The notes: a model not told the origin generated them from the letters alone. DNA of 64,000 nt from an uncultured Prevotella sp. (GCA_905198745.1 CAJKDU010000002.1:41478-105477); one strand, 5' to 3'; numbered from the stretch's first letter, positions 18,811 to 28,154 are shown. A program made the numbers and translations.

Positions 18811-19899
18811 ATGAAATTTCTTATAGCTATTGATTCCTTCAAGGGTTCGCTTACTTCTGCCGAGGCAGGCGAGTCGGTTTGCCGCGGATTGTTGCGTGTG
18901 CACCCCGATGCCGAGGTGCATGCTGTTCCTGTGAGCGACGGCGGCGACGGCATGTTGTCGGCCTTTGTGTCGGCATTGGGTGGCGAGTTGGTCAAGGTGC
19001 CTACGCGCGACGCCATGATGCGGCGGGTGGATGCCGAGTATGGCGTGGCTGGCGATACGGCCATAGTAGAGGTGGCGCAGTCGGTGGGCCTGTCGCTGAT
19101 AGCGGCCGAATGTCGCAATCCGATGGTTGCCACCAGCTATGGTGTGGGCCTGATGATTGCCGATGCGGTGGGTCGCGGCATACGCCGTTTCATCGTTGGC
19201 TTGGGCGGTTCTGCCACCACTGATGGCGGCATGGGCATGCTCCGCGCCCTGATTGACCGGCTGGGGCGTCCCGGTTGTCACGACACGTTCGACCAGGTGC
19301 GTGAAAGCCACTTTGCCGACTGCAAGTTTCTTCTTGCCAGCGACGTGCGCAATCCGCTGTTGGGCCCCGATGGCGCCGCCCGTGTGTTTGGCCCTCAGAA
19401 GGGAGCCACTCCGCAGATGGTGGAACAGTTGGAGCAGAGGTTGCGCAAGTTCAGCGAGATGAGTGCCCGCCATTCGGGCAGAGACTGCAGCGGCATGCCC
19501 GGAGCCGGAGCTGCCGGTGGGCTGGGCTACGCCTTCATGCAGTTCCTTGACGGCAGGGTGGTGTCGGGTGCCGACTGGCTGCTCGACCGCCTTCGTTTCG
19601 AGGAGTTGCTCTCGTGGGCCGATGTGGTGATTACCGGCGAGGGCCATTCCGACCGCCAGACGCTCATGGGCAAACTGCCGGCGGTGGTGCTTCGGCGCAG
19701 TAAGGCGGCAGGCAAGCCCGTGGTGCTGCTCTCGGGAGGAGTGAGCGACACTGCCGAACTCCTTGATGCGGGATTCCGTCGGGTGATAGCTGTGGCCGAC
19801 CCGAAGGCTACCCTTGAGGAGAACATGAAGAAGGAGAAGGCTGAAAGTAATGTGGAGAAAGGGGCAGGAAGAATCTGCAGGGATGAGGAGTCTGACTAA
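18811..19899 (+). CDS. Glycerate kinase
   Basis: A 362-residue glycerate kinase of the GlxK/GarK type, which phosphorylates glycerate with ATP and feeds lower glycolysis. Family motifs are the start KFLIAIDSFKGSLTSAEAG, PVSDGGDGMLSAF near residues 41-53, FIVGLGGSATTDGGMGML near 128-145 and VVITGEGHSDRQT near 272-284. The C-terminal 20 residues are Lys/Glu-rich and look unstructured. No clean terminator is seen just after it. Confusion with the unrelated class II kinases is unlikely. Confidence 0.93.
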   Translation: MKFLIAIDSFKGSLTSAEAGESVCRGLLRVHPDAEVHAVPVSDGGDGMLSAFVSALGGELVKVPTRDAMMRRVDAEYGVAGDTAIVEVAQSVGLSLIAAECRNPMVATSYGVGLMIADAVGRGIRRFIVGLGGSATTDGGMGMLRALIDRLGRPGCHDTFDQVRESHFADCKFLLASDVRNPLLGPDGAARVFGPQKGATPQMVEQLEQRLRKFSEMSARHSGRDCSGMPGAGAAGGLGYAFMQFLDGRVVSGADWLLDRLRFEELLSWADVVITGEGHSDRQTLMGKLPAVVLRRSKAAGKPVVLLSGGVSDTAELLDAGFRRVIAVADPKATLEENMKKEKAESNVEKGAGRICRDEESD

Positions 19900-20265
19900 T
19901 CCGGCAGGTCCTGTACCTGTAGCTACATTCACACTGCATGCCTTCATGGCATGGCACATCACGCCTTGTGCGTTTCTGTGTTGGGGCCGGTGCATGGCCT
20001 GACCGGAAGTCGTGCGATTGCCTGGTGTTGCCTTCTTGCCGCCTTGTATCCTTACTCTTCTCACGCGCACGCGCGCACAGGAAAAGTTTTTCGTTTTTTC
20101 GCCACTATCCATCACTTTTCTCGATGTTTTACATCTTTCGGTTGATAGTCAGACGGATGGATAGAGTGATAGATGCGTGATAGATGGATAAAAATCTGTC
20201 ACATCCATCACCACTTACCCGTTCGGAAGCTTGAAGTGGACAGCCCAAAACGTGTCCCGCAGTTT

Positions 20266-20302
20266 GGGCAACGGATGCCCACGGCCCGGGCAACGAATGC
20301 CC
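20266..20302. repeat. Two tandem copies of a 15-base palindromic repeat
   Basis: GGGCAACGGATGCCC (20266-20280) and GGGCAACGAATGCCC (20288-20302) differ at one base. Each can fold as GGGCA/TGCCC around a 5-base loop. They resemble in style, though not in exact sequence, the hairpin repeats at 36.5 and 50.3 kb. Confidence 0.7.
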
Positions 20303-20320
20303 AGCCTGCAGGACCGCGCA

Positions 20321-20408
20321 GAAATCTGCCACTAACACCTCATAAGTCTACGACTAACACACCCTAAGTCTACGACTAACACCTTCCAAGTATGCCATTA
20401 TTACCTCC
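20321..20408. repeat. Degenerate tandem array, 22-base period
   Basis: Four units start at 20321, 20343, 20365 and 20387. The second and third share TAAGTCTACGACTAACAC exactly; the first matches the second at 15 of 22 positions; the fourth is more diverged. The reverse complement of TAAGTCTACGA recurs at 48722-48732, beside another 22-base-period array. Confidence 0.75.
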
Positions 20409-20501
20409 TAACGCCGCCTGTTTACTGACCGTAACCCCAGTGGAAGTGGTTTACACGGCGACAGACTCAAGGCGCAAAACGAAACAAAAGTAAGCTTTTG
20501 C

Positions 20502-20532
20502 TTGCGGAATAGCGTAATAATGCTTAATTTTG
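20502..20532 (+). promoter_or_regulatory. Promoter for the PLD-helicase gene
   Basis: TTG (20502-20504) and TAATTTTG (20525-20532), 20 bases apart, fit the Bacteroidota -33/-7 pattern. The leader before the ATG at 20581 would be about 40 bases. Confidence 0.55.
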
Positions 20533-20580
20533 CTGCACACAAAACTCAATGAGTCAACATTAACTTAGTCGCCTAATCGT

Positions 20581-23500
20581 ATGATTGAAACCGGTATTTA
20601 CGAACAAATCATCAACAGCCTGTTCAAAAGCAAGATAGAATCGGCGGATGACAGTGCCTTCTTCATCGAGAACAAGAAAATAGGGAGGGAAGAGGCTGCC
20701 ACCATCCTGTCAAGGTATCTTTACCAAGTGTTGCAGAAAATATTCGCCTCGTTGCCCGACGACGACACGCTGTCTTCACGTTGCGTGGCGTTCGCCAATT
20801 CGGTGATAAGAAAGCTCGGACAGGACTTCAACTTCGACGACTACCAGAACAATCTGATTGATGCACAGGCGTCTATCCTGACGGCCGTCGTGGACAGAAG
20901 CAAATGCGACTATCCCGACATTGAGGAGTATGTGAAACAGATTACGCCCATCACCACGCTTTCCCGAAGCACGCTCTTCACCGGACTCGACCAATCGGTC
21001 AACATGGCAAGCGAACTGAAGAGGGAGATCCTTTCCTCCGACGAGATATGCTTTGTGGTTTCGTTCATAAGGAAGAGTGGACTGAATCTTATCAAGGAAG
21101 AGCTCAGGCGGTTTACCGACCAGGGGAAAAGGCTCCGGGTCATCACCACCACCTATATGAAGGCCACCCAGTATGAGGCCATTGCGGAACTTGCCAGGAT
21201 GCAGAACACTGAAATACGCATTTCCTACAACGGCGACGAAGACCGCCTGCACGCCAAGGCCTATCTCTTTCTCCGCCACAGTGGGTTCCACACGGCCTAC
21301 ATCGGTTCGTCCAATCTCTCGCGGGCAGCACTGACCAAGGGACTGGAGTGGAACCTGAAAGCCACACAGATGGAACTGCCCTGTATCATCATGACGGTGA
21401 AGAACTCCTTCGAAACCTACTGGAACGATTCGTCCTTTGAACCCTTTGTGCTCGGACGCGACGACGAACGGCTCCAGCAAGCCCTTTCGCAACAACCGGT
21501 TTCGGGCTTTGACTATTCCGTGCTCGACATCATCAAGGCCAAGGACTATCAGAAGGAAATACTGGAGAAACTCGATGTGGAGCGCAAGATCCATGGCCAC
21601 TACCGCAACCTCGTGGTGGCAGCCACGGGCACCGGAAAGACCGTCATAGCGGCCTTCGACTTCAAGCGCTTTGCCGAAAGCCATCCCCATCGCCACAACT
21701 TCCTCTTTGTGGTGCATCGGGAGGAAATCATCAAGCAGGCCTGCTACACGTTCCGCCAGGTGCTGGGCGACCAGAATTTCGGAGAGATGTGGTATGGCGG
21801 TCATGAGATAAAGAACTACAACCACGTGTTCGCGTCCAAGGACATGCTCAACAACCGCATTGACGACCTTCCGCTCGAAGCCGACTACTACGACTATATC
21901 ATCATCGATGAGGTGCATCACATATCGGCCGACAGCTACCGCAAAATCATCTCACACTTCCGCCCCAAGATACTGCTCGGCCTCACCGCCACACCCGAAC
22001 GAATGGACGGGCAGGACATCATGCAGGACTTTGACGGACACATCAGCGCCGAGATACGGCTTACGGCAGCCCTGAACGCAGGTCTGCTGGCTCCGTTCAG
22101 CTACTACGGCATCACAGACAATGTGGACCTGTCGCAAGTGAGGTGGGAGAGAGGCCACTTTGTGGCGTCCGAACTCTCCAAGGTCTACACCGCCAACGAC
22201 CAGCGCACGCAGGTCATTTGGAAGGCCATGGAGAAGTATCTCGACAATTACAACGATGTCAGGGCGTTGTGTTTCTGTGTCGATAAGGACCATGCCAGGT
22301 TCATGCAGGCCAAGTTCACCCTGGCCAACCTGCGTTCCGACGTGCTCACAAGCGACGACACGCCAGAGCACCGCAACAGTGTGCGACGCAAGCTGCGCAA
22401 CAAGGAGATAAACTATCTCTTCGTGGTCGACATCTTCAACGAGGGTGTAGACATACCCGAAATAGACACCGTCATGTTCCTGCGACCTACGGAATCGCTC
22501 ACCATCTTCCTTCAGCAGTTCGGCCGCGGACTGCGCAAGGCCGAGGGAAAGGACCATCTGACGGTGCTCGACTTTGTGGGACATTCCCGTTCGGAGTTCA
22601 ACTACCAGGACCGCTTCCGCGCCCTGATGGGCAAGACGTCCATGAGTGTGGCGGAAGAAATCAGCCGCGACTTCCCCCATCTGCCCCTCAACTGCCACAT
22701 TACCCTCGAACGCCAGGCACGCGAATACATCCTGGAGAACATTGAGTGTGCACTGCGCAACACCAACCGCAGCAGGATTCTCAACATGGTGCGCGACTTC
22801 AAGCGCAACTATAACCTGCCGTTGAATCTCCACAACTTCACACTCCTCACCGGGGTGACGGTCGAGAAAATATATAAGTCTACCACGTGGTACGACTTCC
22901 TCTACCTGGCTGGCATACACAGTCAGCTGTCACCTTATGCCAAGGACTTGCAACGCACCGTCTACCGCAAATGGCTTTCTACCGACTCCTTCTCCTATTT
23001 CACGTTTATCCTGAAGTTGGCAGAACAGGGATTCCGTGTGGAAGCCTCAGCGCTCACCCCGAAGGAAAGCAAGATGGCACTCATGCTCTACTACGACATG
23101 TTTGACGCTGCCGGCAGGTTCGAGAGCCTGCAGCAGATGTTCGACGCCTTTGCCGCCGACCGCTTGCTGGTGGAGGAAATGAAGGAAACCGTCTATGAGA
23201 TGCGTGAACGCTGCGTAGCACCGGAAAAAGAGGACAATTCGGCTTTGGCGTTCAGCATGCCCCTCAAGGTGCATGGAGTCTATACCAAGGCACAGATACA
23301 GGTGGCTATCGGCACGAACCTCATCAACAGGAAATCGTCGTCGCGCGAAGGCTGCGAGCGCAACTACGACCTCGGAATAGAAGCCATGTACGTGGACATC
23401 ATCAAAGACCGGGAAGAAGGGTCGAACACCAACTACAACGACTTCGCCCTCGACCGCCAGGCCTTTCACTGGGAAACGCAAAACAGCGTGTCGCCACAAT

Positions 23501-23730
23501 CGGCTATCGGACAGAAGTACATCAACAAAGAACTGCACATGCTGCTGTTCGTGCGCCAGCAAGCCACTGTTCCCGAGGACAAGAGCCGAAGGATGGGCTA
23601 CATCTACTTGGGAGAAGTAGACCTCGTGTCGTACGAAGGTTCACGCCCCATGCGTATTGTGTGGCGTCTGCGCACGCCTATGGCAGAATCCACATACAGC
23701 TTTGCAGCCAAGTTTAAAGCCTTAGGATAA
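20581..23730 (+). CDS. PLD-nuclease-like / DEAH helicase / DUF3427 protein
   Basis: A 1049-residue three-part protein. An N-terminal region leads into a phospholipase D-type module at about 125-290 with HAKAYLF at 224-230 and IGSSNLSRAAL after it (H-x-K and downstream Asn). A superfamily II helicase follows, with the P-loop AATGTGKT near 346-353, DEVHHISADSY near 443-453, LGLTATPER, and motif VI QQFGRGLRKAEGKDHL near 643-658. The C-terminal part matches DUF3427 (SPQSAIGQKYINKELHMLLF). Such proteins are ATP-driven nucleic-acid remodellers; defence or repair roles are suspected but not shown. The PLD domain appears to have a single HxK, so it may act as a dimer. A Nudix gene follows after 9 bases. 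Confidence 0.88.
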   Translation: MIETGIYEQIINSLFKSKIESADDSAFFIENKKIGREEAATILSRYLYQVLQKIFASLPDDDTLSSRCVAFANSVIRKLGQDFNFDDYQNNLIDAQASILTAVVDRSKCDYPDIEEYVKQITPITTLSRSTLFTGLDQSVNMASELKREILSSDEICFVVSFIRKSGLNLIKEELRRFTDQGKRLRVITTTYMKATQYEAIAELARMQNTEIRISYNGDEDRLHAKAYLFLRHSGFHTAYIGSSNLSRAALTKGLEWNLKATQMELPCIIMTVKNSFETYWNDSSFEPFVLGRDDERLQQALSQQPVSGFDYSVLDIIKAKDYQKEILEKLDVERKIHGHYRNLVVAATGTGKTVIAAFDFKRFAESHPHRHNFLFVVHREEIIKQACYTFRQVLGDQNFGEMWYGGHEIKNYNHVFASKDMLNNRIDDLPLEADYYDYIIIDEVHHISADSYRKIISHFRPKILLGLTATPERMDGQDIMQDFDGHISAEIRLTAALNAGLLAPFSYYGITDNVDLSQVRWERGHFVASELSKVYTANDQRTQVIWKAMEKYLDNYNDVRALCFCVDKDHARFMQAKFTLANLRSDVLTSDDTPEHRNSVRRKLRNKEINYLFVVDIFNEGVDIPEIDTVMFLRPTESLTIFLQQFGRGLRKAEGKDHLTVLDFVGHSRSEFNYQDRFRALMGKTSMSVAEEISRDFPHLPLNCHITLERQAREYILENIECALRNTNRSRILNMVRDFKRNYNLPLNLHNFTLLTGVTVEKIYKSTTWYDFLYLAGIHSQLSPYAKDLQRTVYRKWLSTDSFSYFTFILKLAEQGFRVEASALTPKESKMALMLYYDMFDAAGRFESLQQMFDAFAADRLLVEEMKETVYEMRERCVAPEKEDNSALAFSMPLKVHGVYTKAQIQVAIGTNLINRKSSSREGCERNYDLGIEAMYVDIIKDREEGSNTNYNDFALDRQAFHWETQNSVSPQSAIGQKYINKELHMLLFVRQQATVPEDKSRRMGYIYLGEVDLVSYEGSRPMRIVWRLRTPMAESTYSFAAKFKALG

Positions 23731-23739
23731 AGAACGGAT

Positions 23740-24147
23740 ATGGAAGAACAGAAGAAAACCATACGGGTTGTCGCAGCCGTCATCCTGTCGGACGACCGGC
23801 AATCTGTCTTCGCCACCCAGCGCGGATACGGCGAATGGAAAGACTGGTGGGAGTTTCCCGGTGGCAAGATAGAACGCGGCGAAACACCACAGCAGGCCCT
23901 GAAACGGGAAATCATGGAAGAGTTGGCCACCCGGATAGAAGTGGACGACCGCCTCACTACGGTAGACTACGACTATCCTGCCTTCCACCTCACCATGCAC
24001 TGTTTCCTGTGCCGTGTCTGCCAGGGCCATCTCCAACTGCTTGAACACGAGGCAGCCAAATGGCTAACCAAGAACGACTTGGATAGCGTAAGGTGGTTGC
24101 CGGCAGACGAAGAGGTGGTAACTATACTCAAGAAGAAGGTCATGTGA
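23740..24147 (+). CDS. Nudix hydrolase, MutT-like (deoxy)nucleoside triphosphate pyrophosphohydrolase
   Basis: A 135-residue Nudix protein of the MutT/8-oxo-dGTP type, expected to hydrolyse damaged or excess (d)NTPs to monophosphates. The Nudix box runs from G42 (GKIERGETPQQALKREIMEE), matching G-x5-E-x7-R-E-x2-E-E. The N-terminal VVAAVILSDDRQSVFATQRG and WWEFPGG stretches are MutT-like. It lies 9 bases after the PLD-helicase gene, so the two are very probably one transcript. The preferred substrate cannot be read from the sequence. Confidence 0.9.
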   Translation: MEEQKKTIRVVAAVILSDDRQSVFATQRGYGEWKDWWEFPGGKIERGETPQQALKREIMEELATRIEVDDRLTTVDYDYPAFHLTMHCFLCRVCQGHLQLLEHEAAKWLTKNDLDSVRWLPADEEVVTILKKKVM

Positions 24148-24216
24148 AGGGTAGGGCGAACAAGAGCCGTTTGCCGGCATCGTGACACTTGCGTATGAAT
24201 TTATTTTACCTTTTCT

Positions 24217-24247
24217 TTTGCATACTCGGAAAAATCAGCTAACTTTG
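24217..24247 (+). promoter_or_regulatory. Promoter for serS
   Basis: TTTG (24217-24220) and TAACTTTG (24240-24247), 19 bases apart, about 50 bases before the serS start. Confidence 0.7.
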
Positions 24248-24297
24248 CAGCTATAAACATCGGAAAAACAATAAGAATAAACATAAAATTGTAGAAT

Positions 24298-25587
24298 ATG
24301 CTTACACTTAAACTCATCAGTGAGCAAACTGAACACGTGATCAAGGGACTTGAGAAGAAGCACTTCGAGGGCGCCCGTGAAGCTATTTACAAGGTGCTTG
24401 CCATCGACAAGTGCCGTCGCGAGGCACAGACACGCCTCGACAACAACAAGCAGGAAGCCAACAAACTCGCCAAGCAGATTGGCGCCCTCATGAAAGAGGG
24501 AAAGAAAGAAGAAGCCCAGGAAATCAAGCAGAAAGTGGCTGTGCTCAAGGAGGCCGACAAAGGTCTGCAGGAAGAACTCGACACCGCGCAGAACGACCTC
24601 ACCACACTGCTTTGCTCCATTCCAAATATCCCCAACGACCTCGTGCCCGAGGGCAAGGATGCGTCAGACAATGTGGTGGTGAAAGAGGGTGGTGTAATCC
24701 CCAACCTTCCCGAAGACGCGCTCTGCCACTGGGACCTCTGCAAGAAGTTCAACCTCATCGATTTCGACCTCGGCGTGAAAATCACCGGAGCCGGATTCCC
24801 CGTATACATCGGCAAGATGGCACGTCTGCAGCGTGCTCTCGAGGCTTTCTTCCTCGACGAGGCTCGCAAGAGCGGCTATCTGGAAGTGCAGCCTCCGTTT
24901 GTGGTTAACCAGGCATCGGGCTACGGCACAGGCCAGCTTCCCGACAAGGAGGGACAGATGTATCACTGCAACGTAGACGACCTTTATCTCATCCCTACAG
25001 CCGAAGTGCCGGTGACCAACATCTTCCGCGACGTGATTCTCGACGAGAAAGACCTGCCCATCAAGCGCTGCGCCTACTCTGCATGTTTCCGTCGCGAGGC
25101 TGGAAGCTACGGCAAGGATGTGCGCGGACTCAACCGTCTGCATCAGTTCGACAAGGTGGAATTGGTGCGCATCGACAAGCCCGAACACTCTTACCAGAGT
25201 CTCGACGAGATGCTTCAGCACGTGGAAGGTCTCTGCCAGAAACTGGAACTGCCTTACCACATCCTCCGTCTCTGTGGCGGCGACATGAGTTTCACCTCTT
25301 CTATCTGTTACGACTTCGAGGTTTGGAGTGCCGCTCAGAAGAGATGGCTCGAGGTTAGCTCCGTGTCAAACTTCGAGAGCTACCAGGCCAACCGCCTGAA
25401 GTGCCGTTACCGCAACTCGGAAACCAAGAAGACGGAACTCTGCCACACGCTCAACGGTTCCGCACTCGCGTTGCCCCGCATCGTGGCTGCCCTGATGGAG
25501 AACAACCAGACTCCCGAAGGCATCCGCATACCTAAGGCACTCGTGCCCTACTGCGGCTTCGAGATGCTCGACGGCAACAACTTCTAA
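24298..25587 (+). CDS. serS: Seryl-tRNA synthetase
   Basis: A 429-residue class II synthetase that charges tRNA-Ser. The N-terminal 110 residues form the long antiparallel coiled coil that holds the tRNA long arm (KEGKKEEAQEIKQKVAVLKE). The catalytic domain has motif 2 in CFRREAGSYGKDVRGLNRLH near 261-280 and motif 3 in NGSALALPRIVAALMENNQ near 384-402. Full length with no oddities. It has its own promoter and is followed by an inverted repeat at 25648-25683, so it is probably monocistronic. Confidence 0.96.
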   Translation: MLTLKLISEQTEHVIKGLEKKHFEGAREAIYKVLAIDKCRREAQTRLDNNKQEANKLAKQIGALMKEGKKEEAQEIKQKVAVLKEADKGLQEELDTAQNDLTTLLCSIPNIPNDLVPEGKDASDNVVVKEGGVIPNLPEDALCHWDLCKKFNLIDFDLGVKITGAGFPVYIGKMARLQRALEAFFLDEARKSGYLEVQPPFVVNQASGYGTGQLPDKEGQMYHCNVDDLYLIPTAEVPVTNIFRDVILDEKDLPIKRCAYSACFRREAGSYGKDVRGLNRLHQFDKVELVRIDKPEHSYQSLDEMLQHVEGLCQKLELPYHILRLCGGDMSFTSSICYDFEVWSAAQKRWLEVSSVSNFESYQANRLKCRYRNSETKKTELCHTLNGSALALPRIVAALMENNQTPEGIRIPKALVPYCGFEMLDGNNF

Positions 25588-25647
25588 TCAATCACGACTA
25601 AACTTCCGTCCGTACACCAGTTGGGTGGCGGACTCCTTCTCGATATA

Positions 25648-25683
25648 CATTGGCGGATTTTCCTTAGGCAGAATCCGCCAATG
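25648..25683 (+). terminator. Inverted repeat downstream of serS
   Basis: CATTGGCGGATT (25648-25659) pairs perfectly with AATCCGCCAATG (25672-25683) around a 12-base loop. The T-run after it is short (TTCGTTT). It is probably a terminator between serS and the oxidoreductase gene. Confidence 0.65.
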
Positions 25684-25738
25684 TTCGTTTACTGACATAA
25701 TTCCCTTTTTAACAAAACTATAAAAACAGCCAATAACC

Positions 25739-28090
25739 ATGAACCGAATTATTAGAAAAGAGCAGTTTTCACCTAAAGTATTCCTGTTTGAAATAGAGGC
25801 ACCACTCATAGCCCGCAGCCGCAAGGCAGGAAACTTTGTCATTGTGCGTGTGGGCGAACGCGGCGAACGCATGCCGCTCACCATCGCCGACGCCGACAAG
25901 GACAAGGGAACCATCACCATCGTGGTGCAGGAAGTGGGACTCTCTTCAACCAAACTCTGCCAACTCCAGGTGGGCGACAGCATCACCGACGTGGTGGGAC
26001 CACTCGGCAATGCCACCCACATAGAAAAGTTCGGCACCGTGCTTTGTGCCGGTGGCGGTGTGGGCGTGGCTCCCATGCTCCCCATCATCAAGGCTCTCAA
26101 GGAAGCCGGCAACAGGGTGCTTGCCGTTCTCGCCGGTCGCAGCAAGGACCTCATCATCCTCGAAGACGAAGTGCGCAAGTATAGCGACGAGGTCATCATC
26201 ATGACCGACGACGGCTCCTATGGCGAGCAAGGCGTGGTCACCGTGGGCATGGAGAAGTTTATCAAGCAAGAGAAGGTAGACAAGGCATTCGCCATCGGAC
26301 CCGCCATCATGATGAAGTTCTGCTGCCTGCTCACCCAGAAATACAACATCTCCACCGACGTGTCGCTCAACACCATCATGGTGGACGGCACGGGCATGTG
26401 CGGTGCCTGCCGACTGACCATCGGCGGAAAGACCAAGTTCGTGTGTATCGACGGCCCCGAATTCGACGGAGCCTTGGTCGACTGGGACGAGATGTTCAAG
26501 CGTATGGGCACCTTCAAGGATGCCGAACGCGAGGAAATGGAGCACTTCCAGGAGCACCTCGACAGCGTCAATGCAGCCCAGGGTGAGCAGAGGGTGGCTT
26601 GCGTGGCGGCTCCCGTGGAGCAGACCGACGAACCTATCAGTGTGCTCACCGACCGCAATGCCGAATGGCGCAAGGCTCTCCGGGCTGCCATGAAGCCCAA
26701 GGAGCGCACACAGATAGAACGTGTGGTGATGCCCGAACTCGACCCCGTTTACCGCGCCACCACAAGACTTGAGGAAGTGAACATCGGACTGACACCCGAA
26801 ATGGCCATGCAGGAAGCCAAGCGCTGTCTCGACTGTCCGAAGCCCACCTGTGTGGAAGGATGCCCGGTGAACATCAACATCCCGTCGTTTATCAAGAACA
26901 TTGAGCGCGGCCAATTCCTTTCGGCTGCCAAGGTGCTGAAGAACACGTCGGCACTGCCCGCCGTCTGCGGTCGCGTTTGTCCGCAGGAAAAGCAGTGCGA
27001 GAGCCGTTGCGTGCATCTCAAGATGAAGGAAAAGGCAGTGGCTATAGGCTATCTGGAGCGTTTCGCCGCCGACTATGAGCGCGAGAGTGGACAAGCCTCG
27101 CTGCCCGAGAAGTCACCTGCCAACGGCATCAAGGTGGCTGTGGTAGGCTCCGGACCTTCCGGCCTGAGCTTTGCCGGCGACATGGTGAAGCGTGGCTACG
27201 ATGTGACTGTCTATGAGGCACTCCACGAAATAGGTGGCGTGCTGAAATACGGCATCCCCGAGTTCCGCTTGCCCAACCGCATTGTAGACGTGGAGATAGA
27301 CAATCTGAAGAAGCTTGGCGTGAAGTTCCAGACCGACTGCATCATCGGCAAGACCATCAGCGTGGAGGAACTGCAGCACGAAGGCTTCCAGGGCATCTTC
27401 GTGGGTAGCGGTGCCGGACTGCCCAACTTCATGAACATTCCCGGCGAGAATGCCATCAACATCATGTCGTCAAACGAGTATCTCACCCGCGTCAACCTCA
27501 TGGATGCCGCCAACCCCAAGGCCGACACGCCTATCAACCTGGGCAAGAAGGTGATGGTAGTAGGTGGTGGCAACACAGCCATGGACTCCTGCCGCACAGC
27601 CAAGCGGTTGGGTGCCGATGTCACCATAGTGTATCGCCGAAGCGAGGAGGAAATGCCTGCCCGACTGGAGGAGGTGAAGCACGCCAAAGAGGAAGGCATC
27701 CACTTCCTCACGCTCCACAACCCCTTGGAATATCTCACCGACGAGAAAGGTGCCGTCAAGGCTGCCGTGCTGCAGGTGATGCAATTGGGCGAACCCGACG
27801 AAAGCGGACGCCGCCGTCCAGAACCTGTACCCGGTTGCACCAAGACCCTTGAGGTAGACGAGGTCATTGTAGCCATCGGCGTGTCGCCCAATCCGCTCGT
27901 TCCCAAATCCATTCCCGGACTTGAACTCGGACGGAAAGACACCATCGTGGTGGGTGACGACATGCAGTCGTCGCGCAGCGGCATCTATGCAGGTGGCGAC
28001 ATTGTGCGCGGTGGTGCCACGGTTATTCTTGCCATGGGCGATGGAAGGCGAGCCGCAGACAATATGGACAAGCAACTGAAAAAGGTATAG
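25739..28090 (+). CDS. Fused NfnA/NfnB-type ferredoxin:NAD(P) oxidoreductase (GltA/SudAB-like)
   Basis: A 783-residue flavoprotein made of two units usually encoded by separate genes. Residues 1 to about 285 are a ferredoxin-NADP reductase/PyrK-like unit with GGGVGVAPMLPII for NAD binding near 103-115 and a [2Fe-2S] site in GMCGACRLTIGGKTKFVC near 219-236. Residues from about 335 are a GltD/NfnB-like unit with cysteine clusters CLDCPKPTCVEGCP and CGRVCPQEKQCESRC. FAD site VGSGPSGLSFAG lies near 467-478 and NADPH site VVGGGNTAMDS near 605-615. By analogy with NfnAB it would balance NADH, NADPH and ferredoxin pools; glutamate synthase activity is less likely without the large subunit. Confidence 0.88.
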   Translation: MNRIIRKEQFSPKVFLFEIEAPLIARSRKAGNFVIVRVGERGERMPLTIADADKDKGTITIVVQEVGLSSTKLCQLQVGDSITDVVGPLGNATHIEKFGTVLCAGGGVGVAPMLPIIKALKEAGNRVLAVLAGRSKDLIILEDEVRKYSDEVIIMTDDGSYGEQGVVTVGMEKFIKQEKVDKAFAIGPAIMMKFCCLLTQKYNISTDVSLNTIMVDGTGMCGACRLTIGGKTKFVCIDGPEFDGALVDWDEMFKRMGTFKDAEREEMEHFQEHLDSVNAAQGEQRVACVAAPVEQTDEPISVLTDRNAEWRKALRAAMKPKERTQIERVVMPELDPVYRATTRLEEVNIGLTPEMAMQEAKRCLDCPKPTCVEGCPVNINIPSFIKNIERGQFLSAAKVLKNTSALPAVCGRVCPQEKQCESRCVHLKMKEKAVAIGYLERFAADYERESGQASLPEKSPANGIKVAVVGSGPSGLSFAGDMVKRGYDVTVYEALHEIGGVLKYGIPEFRLPNRIVDVEIDNLKKLGVKFQTDCIIGKTISVEELQHEGFQGIFVGSGAGLPNFMNIPGENAINIMSSNEYLTRVNLMDAANPKADTPINLGKKVMVVGGGNTAMDSCRTAKRLGADVTIVYRRSEEEMPARLEEVKHAKEEGIHFLTLHNPLEYLTDEKGAVKAAVLQVMQLGEPDESGRRRPEPVPGCTKTLEVDEVIVAIGVSPNPLVPKSIPGLELGRKDTIVVGDDMQSSRSGIYAGGDIVRGGATVILAMGDGRRAADNMDKQLKKV

Positions 28091-28154
28091 CCCCTCCGTC
28101 AACCGCTCTCTGTCCGGTTCTTTTCCCGGCAAGGCGTTGACTGTCAGCCAATAA

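Larger units (their letters stand above)
19900..20580 (+). other. 681-base intergenic region rich in small repeats
   Basis: No credible gene is seen. From left to right it holds a short inverted repeat around 19936-19955, an AT-rich stretch with ATAGATGGATA-like words in both orientations (about 20103-20215), two copies of a GGGCAACGxATGCCC palindrome (20266-20302), a 22-base-period degenerate array (20321-20408) and the promoter of the downstream helicase (20502-20532). Confidence 0.7.

Noticed and set aside
17956..20115. A 719-codon minus-strand open frame across the DUF5715-like and glycerate kinase genes
   Set aside because: It is the antisense shadow of two well-supported plus-strand genes, with no domain and low-complexity His/Ala/Gln-rich sequence produced by codon bias.
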